Assembly (NCBI GenBank): GCA_001579985.1
Contig: LRSR01014702.1
Coordinates: forward strand, 1 to 23,176
Direction of reading: 5' to 3'
Length of the DNA: 23,176 nucleotides
Source: Hypsibius dujardini
Lineage: Eukaryota; Tardigrada; Eutardigrada; Parachela; Hypsibiidae
Under the pieces are notes generated by a model. It worked only from the letters and a program-made list of their open reading frames with translations. It ran no database searches and was not told the origin of the DNA. A program made the position numbers and the translations under genes. Each line of letters opens with the position of its first letter. Position 1 is the stretch's first letter. This document shows, piece by piece, positions 1 to 9,753 of this stretch.

Positions 1-2988
1 AAGCTCAATTAGCCGCTGGTGTGAGGAGCGAAAGCGGGCTTTAAAGTAACTTACTCGTCTTGCAAAACTGGCAACCAGTAGACGAGACGCCCACCTAGGG
101 GGAGAAAAGTTAGGATCAGACTTTTGGAAAACGAAATTTGTGGTGTCCTGGAGTCGTTTGAAAATTTAAGTAAACATGCAAGTTTAATGCACTTGCCTGT
201 GCGCAAATGCTTGGCGGCAAAGCTAACCAAAGTGATAATAAGATCATTCAATACACATCGTCCAAGTTGGAAGTCGGCTCCGGCAGGCATACCAGACCTG
301 ATCAAACAGTGAACCCTTGTTTAACGCAGCAAGTCCGAATAATGACTATCCGAAGCAACTGCACTTACGATACGGCCTGAGTGTCATCACAACTGGGATT
401 GAACTTCTCTTTTCCGACGCGAGCAATCGGTTCTCGAACTCCATATGGAGCTGTAAAAAATTTAAAGTTGAGGGCACAGCAAACCTACAATCAACGACAA
501 GATTGATTACACTGGAGGGTCCAGGGTTTGAGCAAAACGTGCGGAGTAGGGGGTGGTCAGGCGCTTGATTGTTCGATTGTTTGAAAACCACCCCCTGCCT
601 CGCCCCTTTTTCCCATTCCCCAGACCCTCCAGTGTACTCAATCTTCTCGTCGACTGTACTACGGGAAGGCCATAAGGAAAATGTAAAACTGTTTGCCGCC
701 CGTGCGAGATTTGAGCACCCGTTGAACAGCTGCCGCATGACGACTTACGATCCGCTATTATTGCATCAAATTGCACGTCATCTCGCAGGAATCGACTAGT
801 CGCATCGGCGACCAGAACATCGACGTACTGTTTCTCCAGACCGTACTGTCGGAAATTAGCGAGGACACTTTCGTCAGACTTCCGCCAGGTTTTCTTCGCT
901 CTGGTCGATCGACCTACACAAAACGAAAACCAAATCTCGATGAAAGTTCGCAGGCGCCCATTGGTTAGAGTTCTCACGCAAGAAAATTGTGAGATCAACC
1001 TCTGCCGTGAAGTAGAATCTTATCGATATCCGCGCCGAAAGTGTAGCCTCCAAAATATGCCGCAGCAATGATAAGACTTCCAGTCCCAACGAACGGATCA
1101 TATACCAAGGAACCAGGTGAAACCAACGCTTGATTCGCCATTACGAGGGCCAGCAGGGGGTCCATACTAGTCGTCCCGATGAAATAGCGCTCATCAAGAC
1201 GCAGTTTATGTGCGGCATCCTTGTTACTGTCAGCTAGCTAAACGACAGGCAAAATACTTTACTCGCAGTCAAACAGGTAAGTGAACTAATAAGGATCAGG
1301 CAAAATCATATACCCAGCGTCCGAAAAAGAGCTGTGCAGGTTTAAGAGCCGGCTCGGCTAAATCTTCCAAACCATAATCCTCCAGGAGATGAAAGCTGTG
1401 AGTCGGATTTTGAAGATCCACTCTTGAGTCCAACGGGAAAACTTTCAATAGCTGTAGTAAAAAAACTGTTAAAATAAGAGAGACTCGATATCTCGCCCCG
1501 ATCAGCCCGTATGGGGCGATCAGCCTGTTTGGACTGTGTCTGTGCGCGATGCCGCCACCACGATTGAACAATTCGTGATATTCGCTGAGTCAAATCAAGC
1601 GAGCTACCCGCAGCGGACCATGTTAACAAGCGTACCTCTATCCGGTTCCTCACATCTTGGGAACTAAGTTTCCGCCCATACGCATGAATCCGCAGCCGGA
1701 AACTAGAACCAGACGTAGAATACGTAGCCTAATGATCAGCAACGAAGCAGTTAATGATTATTTCCAATGGGTGCTAGGACTTGAACCAGCATACTATTAA
1801 GTCAGCTGGTAGCCGTTGAATATGCTCCCGTAGATGTGTCATTTCTCTTGCGTGCACCAAACATTCGTAGCAGGACCTTCGAAAAAACTTTTGAATTTTG
1901 AATTTTTAAAATTTTAAAATGATAAAACATCAATGTGCACTAGCATTGATGTGCACTAGCATCAATGTGCACTGGAATCAATGTGCACCAGCATTGATGT
2001 GCACTAGTATCAATGTGCACTAGCATTGATGTGCACTAGCATCAATGTGCACTAGGATCAATGTGCACTGGAATCAATGTGCACCAGCATTGATGTGCAC
2101 TAGTATCAATGTGCACTAGCATTGATGTGCACTAGGATCAATGTTCACTAGCATTGATGTGCACTAGCATCAATGTGCACTGGAATCAACGTGCACCAGC
2201 ATTGATGTGCACTAGGATCAATGTTCACTAGCATGGATGTGCACTAGCACTGATATCATACTTCATTAGGACGGATCGCTGAACCAACAAACGGGCCTCT
2301 TCGTCTCCAGGTAAATCCAACAACAGAAACGGGCTCTACAACAGATCCAACAGTTGAGGCTAAAGATATGACGATATTACGACAAGGTCGATATACCTCT
2401 GACTGCTCAGCCTGTAGTTGGTCCTCGTTTATAGGAATCTTCAGAAGCTTGCACAGCGAACGGAGTTCCTGAAATAGAACGGAAAAGACCATGCTATTTA
2501 ATACATTGCGCAATGGAAGATTTGGTTTGTTTGCAATATTTCACCGCACAGCAGAAATATCTTGGCCGCAACGGCTAATTTCGTCAATCAACTCTACGTG
2601 GAAACAGTCCACGCCACACTTAATCTAGAACGAAATTAAAGTAAATCTCGCAATTAACATAGAGGATCCACACAAAAATAACTTTTAAAAGATATCTGTG
2701 AAATTAACCATTCAAAACAACAATCGACCACCTGAAATCACCGCCGACACTCCCTCATAAATCAGTCAATCAACGCACTAAGAACCAGCTCGTGAAGCAA
2801 GGAGGACAAATTCTCAAATCAATCAATCAATCGTTAAGTTGGTGACAAAATGCTCGCCAGCCAAACTGTTGTTCAACTATGAGTCGGTCGCATCTCTTTA
2901 ATACCGGAAACCGAAACTCCATATGCTCCTGTGCATAATAGATCAAATAGCGGTTTTGCCCGGCGTAAGTTGCTCCTCGCGATGCCAT
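1..2988 (-). CDS. TRMT11: tRNA (guanine(10)-N2)-methyltransferase catalytic subunit, TRMT11 (3' end missing)
   Basis: The family methylates guanosine 10 of tRNA to m2G in the cytosol with the partner TRMT112. I rebuilt 11 exons in coding order: 2988-2905, 2468-2397, 2335-2262, 1876-1795, 1728-1636, 1451-1314, 1237-1000, 913-749, 450-369, 297-197 and 94-55. All phases agree, giving about 389 codons. Visible landmarks are AQEHMEFRFP near the N-terminus, a THUMP-type region, GTTSMD, the SAM-binding motif DPFVGTG (about residues 228-234), LANFRQYGLEK, the catalytic DPPYG (about 315-319) and GGRLVYWLPV. Human TRMT11 has 463 residues, so roughly 70 C-terminal residues lie beyond base 1, after a GA|gtaagt donor at 54-53. 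The 196-95 intron uses a GC donor. Start 2988 best matches the family; an in-frame ATG at 3090 would add 34 residues. The intron between exons 3 and 4 holds a satellite and the one between exons 8 and 9 holds a foldback. Confidence 0.9.
499..645. repeat. 147-bp foldback (inverted repeat) in a TRMT11 intron
   Basis: Arms 499-521 and 623-645 are reverse complements with one mismatch in 23. The inner sequence also pairs: a GGGGGTGGT block on the left faces ACCACCCCC on the right, leaving a loop of roughly 25-30 nt. It lies wholly inside the intron between TRMT11 exons 8 and 9 (450 to 749). It has no coding capacity. It could be a MITE-like hairpin or a hairpin RNA source. Its arms differ from the other foldbacks in the window. 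Confidence 0.8.
1928..2247. repeat. 16-bp satellite array, 20 units, inside a TRMT11 intron
   Basis: Exactly 20 consecutive 16-bp units fill 320 bp with no insertion or deletion. Most units contain GTGCAC followed by CTAG, CTGG or CCAG, and the variable half is either ATCAAT or its reverse complement ATTGAT. Units 3-7 and 9-13 show the same order of variants, so a higher-order repeat of about 6 units (96 bp) is present. The array lies in the intron between TRMT11 exons 3 and 4, which removes it from the message. Confidence 0.93.
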
Positions 2989-3720
2989 TAATGATGCAGA
3001 CCTCCGCACCAACGCCAAGAGTGCTCCTCTAGTGGATGTGCAAATGAAGCCTGATCTCAAAGTGCGGTGCAGCAGTGATGCTCTACTCATTCGCCGTATC
3101 TAGAATGTCCAACGATTTCCAAAAAACAACAGAAGAATCGTGAAGAAAATTCGAATAACCTGGACCGGAAATTCGGACGAACTTTACGGCCAAAAATCGG
3201 AAAAAAAACACCGACAAATGGATGTACTTGTACTGTGCCAGCGAGAGATTGCACGCACGGACTGTACTAAAATGTACATTGTACATCCGTGGCAAAAATT
3301 TGAGCTAACCGATTTAATCCATTAAACTCGTCAATTAGCTGTTGTAGAGAGCCGTCTGGTTAAAGTGCATAATTCAGTCAGTGCAAGATTTTTGCCACGT
3401 GTGTACCTACGTACTGTAGTCCAGTAAAATGTCCCTGACCGAATAACCCACCCACCTCTCGTATTAGGATAAGTCAATGGCCGAGCGCGGAAAAACAGTC
3501 GTTGTTTGTGATTCAATCGATGATTTTAATCCAGCTTCTCGAATCTTGCGTTTACCGCTTTTCCAGATCTTTGCCGTCTTCATTCCAAAGTCAGTACTAT
3601 TACTTCCACCCCCTGAGTTATTTTGTGTCTGCATGGTTTTTGACGAGTGCTTGTTTCCCATTCCCACCACAGATCTCGCATAGGACGTCGACGTGGGATC
3701 ACGACGAGAGACCTTCAAGC
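2989..3720. other. Divergent upstream region between TRMT11 and the Pmp3-like gene
   Basis: The two genes are divergent, so this 732-bp stretch should hold both promoters and 5' leaders. I see no convincing extra gene. It contains one MITE copy (3281-3406). An acceptor-like pyrimidine tract ending CCACAG at about 3671 suggests a 5'-UTR intron for the downstream gene, but no donor could be assigned. Confidence 0.45.
3281..3406. mobile_element. 126-bp MITE, copy A (relative at 13002-13128)
   Basis: The ends are imperfect inverted repeats: a GTGGCAAAAATTTGAGCTAACC side pairs with a GTGCAAGATTTTTGCCAC side. The whole element resembles 13002-13128, with shared blocks such as GCTAACCGA, ACTCGT, GTTAAAGTGC and TTTTGCCACGTGT. 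GTAC occurs at both ends (3281 and 3403) and may be target duplication or part of the inverted repeat. It has no coding capacity. Confidence 0.8.
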
Positions 3721-4118
3721 ATGACGTTCAAAGAGATAATCGTGGTCGTTCTGGCCTTCTTCCTACCGCCGGCTGCCGTCGCCATCCAGCAGGTACTAGT
3801 ACAGTACCCGTTAGCGGTACCTATATAGATTGCTTTCCTTTAGGGTGCCACTCTAAATGGTCGTTCGATCGCTTAACAGAACTCGGCTTGTTTACTTGAT
3901 TGTGTGACTTATATGCGACTTGTGTGTTATAGGATGCCATCACCAAGGACTTCTGGATTAACCTCCTGCTAACCATCTTGGCGTTCATTCCAGGCGAGTT
4001 GCAATTTTTTACGTCGTCAAGTTACGTACAATTATATGCTGTTAGTTTTAATGTATTTCCATGTTTCTTTTCAGGAGTCATTCATGCACTGTTTGTCATC
4101 TGTAAAACCACTGCCTGA
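3721..4118 (+). CDS. Pmp3/UPF0057 family small hydrophobic membrane protein
   Basis: Exons 3721-3792, 3933-3993 and 4075-4118 join to a 58-residue protein. It has the family layout of two membrane helices: the first around VVVLAFFLPPAAV (about residues 9-21), and the second in the highly characteristic KDFWINLLLTILAFIPGVIHA stretch (about 29-49, allowing for one short gap in my spelling). In yeast and plants these proteins influence plasma-membrane potential and salt tolerance; the role here is inferred only. The length is typical of the family (50-60 residues). The second intron begins with GC (AG|gcgagt), and the phase-1 join restores the Gly of PGVIHA exactly. An AATAAA lies 55 nt past the stop codon. 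Confidence 0.92.
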
Positions 4119-4173
4119 TGATGTGCGGGGATTTTCCACTCACACGCCTAAAAGTGCCGCCAGCCGGCTACTG

Positions 4174-4179
4174 AATAAA
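4174..4179 (+). terminator. Poly(A) signal AATAAA for the Pmp3-like gene
   Basis: A canonical AATAAA lies 55 nt after the stop codon at 4118, a typical distance for a short 3' UTR. Confidence 0.6.
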
Positions 4180-4444
4180 ACGATCTTTCGAATCTCCAAT
4201 TTATCCGTCCCCCTTCATGATTTTCCCCAGTTCCTTAATCCTTTGAAAATGACAGTGCGCAATTTCCTTTTCTTTGGTAGTGCACATGAGACTCCCTGCT
4301 CCTCATATTTGCCAACTTGGCGCTAGATCTTCATTTGGTTACAGTTAAAGAATATATTAAAACATGTGATATCTATCACGAATTTACAGGCCTTTGGTGA
4401 TATGTCTTCCAAGCAAGGGAGGAATATTCTTACTGTATTAGTTT

Positions 4445-4510
4445 GGGCTAATATCGCTAATACAGCGGCTAATATTGGGCTAATATTGGGCTAATATTGG
4501 ACTAATATGG
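4445..4510. repeat. 11-bp tandem repeat (GGCTAATATTG)
   Basis: Four near-perfect 11-bp units run from 4467 to 4510, with a degenerate unit before them (from about 4445). The last unit has diverged. No gene overlaps it. Confidence 0.8.
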
Positions 4511-4865
4511 TAATTTCCGCTCCGTATCGCCGTATCACATAAAACCTTCGCGCGTAGCTTCGTACGCCGTACGAATTTACGTCATATGCGTCAGCTGAGC
4601 ACCTCCACAGCAGCAGAGGCAAAGCGGAGTTTTCTTCATTTATGTCCCACGTTTTGCATGTCTCGGTGATTTCTGGGTCACCTGTTTTCGCTCCAGTAAA
4701 GACTAGTAGGCCTCCTACTTTTAACTTTCCCACCATTGTTGTCACCGAATCGAACCGACTTATTTGGCTGTGGTATTTCCATATTGTTGGTTATTAGTTA
4801 TTACGCGTCTGCTGCAACTCCCGCTTTCACACACCTCAGGTGCGTACATTTTTTTGTACTAACTT

Positions 4866-5747
4866 TCAACTTTCGGCCGGACAATTCATAGTTTTTATTT
4901 TTCGATCATTTGAATCTGGTGGTGTATGTTGAGAATATGGATTTTCACAGCGGTTCTTTGGAGTGCGTTTTTTCTGTGGACACGTCATCCATACTAGACT
5001 TTGTGTGCCTCTCTGCAGTCGATTGATTGATTGCGGCAGTGTGTTTACATAGGAATATTGATTTTGCGAAATGGAGCACCTTGTAAGATGGCCCTGTAAC
5101 GGACCTACAACCTCGTCGCTCATTACTTGGACTGTTAAGATTCGGTTGTTGTTGGTTTTCAGCAGGGCAGAGTTGATATTAAGTCCGTTGTTCATTTTTG
5201 CCTGGTTTATGGGAGGAGTTGCTCCATACATTTTCGTAGTAATTTTGATTGACACACTCTAGGTTGATTGATCACTTGAAAGAAGTTGCTTTAGCGTTTT
5301 GCCATGTCTGCCTTGCCTAGCGATTTCCTTATTTCTAATTATGGTGTCTAGTCTGGATGTTAGGTCAGTTGCTGGAAACGAGCTTGATGCTCGATTGTTG
5401 AATTTATTTGAATGAAATGGTGTTTCGTTTATCTTATCAGCGGTGTCCTTGTCGATAAACTGATGTTTTGAGGGATTGATCGATTGCTTGATTGCACGGG
5501 TACTCGCAACTGGGAACATCGCCCCTTTAATTTGTTTGCCATCGTGGCGCCTGATTTATTCGTTGGGTTTAGGATTCTTAAATTTTTCTGAAAACCGACC
5601 ACTAGTTATGCTATCACAGAATCGGTGCAGAAATGTTTCTCTATGAACTGAAGTGACAACTGAATACTGAGTAAGTGAATTTGTTGTAGTCCAGTGCGAC
5701 ATCTCGTCCACTGACAGTTCGCGAAATCTACTAATTTTACTGTTCAA
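4866..5747 (-). pseudogene. Decayed or interrupted reading frame of about 294 codons, family unknown
   Basis: One minus-strand frame runs from just after a TGA at 5748-5750 to a TGA at 4866-4868 with only two internal stops: TAA at 5556-5558 and TAG at 5259-5261. In AT-rich DNA about a dozen or more stops would be expected by chance. The conceptual peptide is rich in Asn, Ser, Thr, Gln and Lys. I recognise no domain and see no clear splice pair that removes either stop. It may be a dead gene or a transposon remnant, or a poorly understood exon set. The same frame is open again at 4491-4745. Confidence 0.35.
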
Positions 5748-6135
5748 TCACTAATTACTAGTGTTAAAAATTCATAGTGTCTAATTAGTTTATTAATTTA
5801 GTCTTCGTATGTCGCATGGGTGAGACAGTGGCAAGTCCTTTTTTGCTGGCTCTGTAGGATCGTCGCTCGTTACAGTGGTGTTATAGAAAGATTGGTCAAT
5901 GGTCTGGTCTGGTACGGCGCATTGCTCGATTCATTATTCCCACTGATGAAACGTACATTCGCGGTGATGAACGGTTTTTCTATGGCGTGCTTGTGTGGCC
6001 TTGTCACGTTTGTCGTTTTTGCTCTAGGGTCGCAGTCTCCATTCTTCGTTGTTACACTCCACACTCTTTTTTTCAGGTTTTCTTCACAAACGAAAAATTT
6101 CGCACACGCTGCAAATCGCTCGCGGTACAGCCTGA

Positions 6136-8191
<2,056 letters not shown>

Positions 8192-8461
8192 GAGAAAGTT
8201 TATTTCAGGGCTTCTGGTTCTGCCAAATGGGTGGTCATTTTTCTTGGGGTTTCTTTGTAATGTTAACTTCGAAGCATTTTTTAATCTTACACTTTTCCTT
8301 GTTACTCCTCGTTGGGTACGGGGAGCGTATGTAGTTGGATACGGTTCACCATACGAAAAATTGATATTCTTGGTTGTGTTTAGAAGATTCGTGTCATGAA
8401 TGACAAATATCTTTTGCTACAATCGGAACATGGGATTCAGTTTTTACTTTTCTAAACCCTT

Positions 8462-8467
8462 AATAAA
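8462..8467 (+). terminator. Poly(A) signal AATAAA for PI4K2
   Basis: AATAAA lies about 270 nt after the PI4K2 stop codon, in AT-rich sequence. It is the only clean canonical hexamer I see in this 3' flank. Confidence 0.5.
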
Positions 8468-8732
8468 ATTAGTTTTGCTGGATCGCCACAACAAAACTGG
8501 CTAGTCGGAAGGGGGTGGAGATTAAGGGCATGCGCGCGGACAAACCTAACGCAGCAGCCTGTGGCGCACCAACCCGGCTCATCCATACCGGTTGGTCCTC
8601 CACGAATTGCGTAGGTCGCGAGAGAGGCGATGTTCGTGTCTCAACTCTCAACATTACAATAGCTTCCCATATTGTGAGTACCAAACTGCCAATCGGTGCT
8701 CAGGGAACTATTAGTGACCCAGGTACAGTCCC

Positions 8733-9475
8733 ATACTGTACTAGTATGAGGCAAGGGCAGCAATTCGGGCCACTTGCAAAAACGTGCAACAATTCGGGCC
8801 ACCTGATTCCAAAGGGATGCTATATGAATACCACGCGAAGTTATTCCACTTTAAGAATTAAGAATTTCAAAACATCTAGAATAATTGTACCCATGCAATA
8901 CAGCCAGAAACAGTAGTGCTTGTTGAGTTAATCATTAATAGGAGCGATTTGGAAATACTTCTTCATGATTATGCTGTGAAAAATGGTGACGGAAGACTAC
9001 AGGGGCGCCACTGGCAATGAGATTGCAGGTGTGTGCCGGTCTGCTTGCATTGCGTGCAACAGATGGATCAGCTGATTGCGGTTGTTGTTCACACCTTTGA
9101 GGCGTGAAGATGCGGTTTACTAGCTCATTGCACCGGCTTCATTCTAATTGGGAACGCGACTTAACTAAACTTGGCATATATATATTCATCATAACATCAT
9201 TGGAAAAGCGTGCGAAGCCGGTGAATGATCGTGTGAAGAAAACTGCGGCAAAAACTCTACTGTATAATACAGCATAAATTGTATATTCTCTTTACTCCTT
9301 AAATTTGATGATTTAAGTTCTTGGGTCGTCTCGTCTGCCTTGGTTTGTGATGAACAATAGCAGTAATTAGCAGTAATTAGCGCATGGCGCCCCCTGGAAT
9401 CCCGGTGGCCCGAATTGTTACACGTTTTGCAAGTGGCCCGAATTGCTGCCCTTGCCACATACGGTAGTACAGTAT
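8733..9475. mobile_element. 743-bp element with about 80-bp terminal inverted repeats, non-coding
   Basis: Arms 8733-8811 and 9395-9475 are near-perfect reverse complements with a few mismatches and small gaps. Each arm holds two copies of GGCCCGAATTG (or its complement), so four occur in all. The roughly 580-bp interior has no recognisable transposase. The layout fits a non-autonomous DNA transposon or a long palindromic insertion. I could not identify a clear target-site duplication. It fills much of the gap between PI4K2 and PSMF1. Confidence 0.75.
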
Positions 9476-9480
9476 TCTCG

Positions 9481-9604
9481 CGTTAGACAGGGACAGTCGC
9501 ACTGGAGTGGAACGTGTGCACGGCTTGTGTGCACCGTACACACAGCACAAGCGCCGCGTGCCCGATTAAGCGTTCCACAACTCGTACGCTGTCCCTGTCT
9601 AACG
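9481..9604. repeat. 124-bp foldback next to the 743-bp element
   Basis: A perfect 16-bp inverted repeat (CGTTAGACAGGGACAG at 9481-9496 and its complement at 9589-9604) encloses weaker pairing, including GTGGAACG against CGTTCCAC. It begins 6 bp after the right arm of the neighbouring element and lies 150 bp upstream of the PSMF1 start codon. Confidence 0.75.
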
Positions 9605-9753
9605 AAAAAATACAGTACATAATAGTATGGTGTGCATTGCACAAATGCTGATTCAGTGCGCACTGCACTTGCGTTTGTTTGTTATGGTTTCGAAAAGCGG
9701 AAAATCCTTCCACTTCTGCGTTGTCACCTCACGGTTTTAACTGAGCTGAGATC

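Noticed and set aside
346-998. Long minus-strand open frames across 346-738 and 507-998
   Set aside because: They overlap TRMT11 exon 8 but then run on through its intron and the foldback. The spliced model restores DPPYG and the downstream conserved motif, so the continuous frames are not real proteins.
1777-1787. B-box-like GGTTCAAGTCC on the minus strand, hinting at a tRNA
   Set aside because: No matching A-box, acceptor stem or anticodon arm could be paired, and the upstream sequence is TRMT11 exon 4. It is probably chance or a very worn tRNA relic.
4491-4782. Possible small minus-strand exon starting at 4782 with an AACAG|gtgacc donor
   Set aside because: It has a fair start and donor, but no downstream exon or family match could be found, so it is not called.
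8515-8916. 133-codon plus-strand open frame
   Set aside because: It runs across the left arm of the 743-bp inverted-repeat element and has no recognisable protein character.
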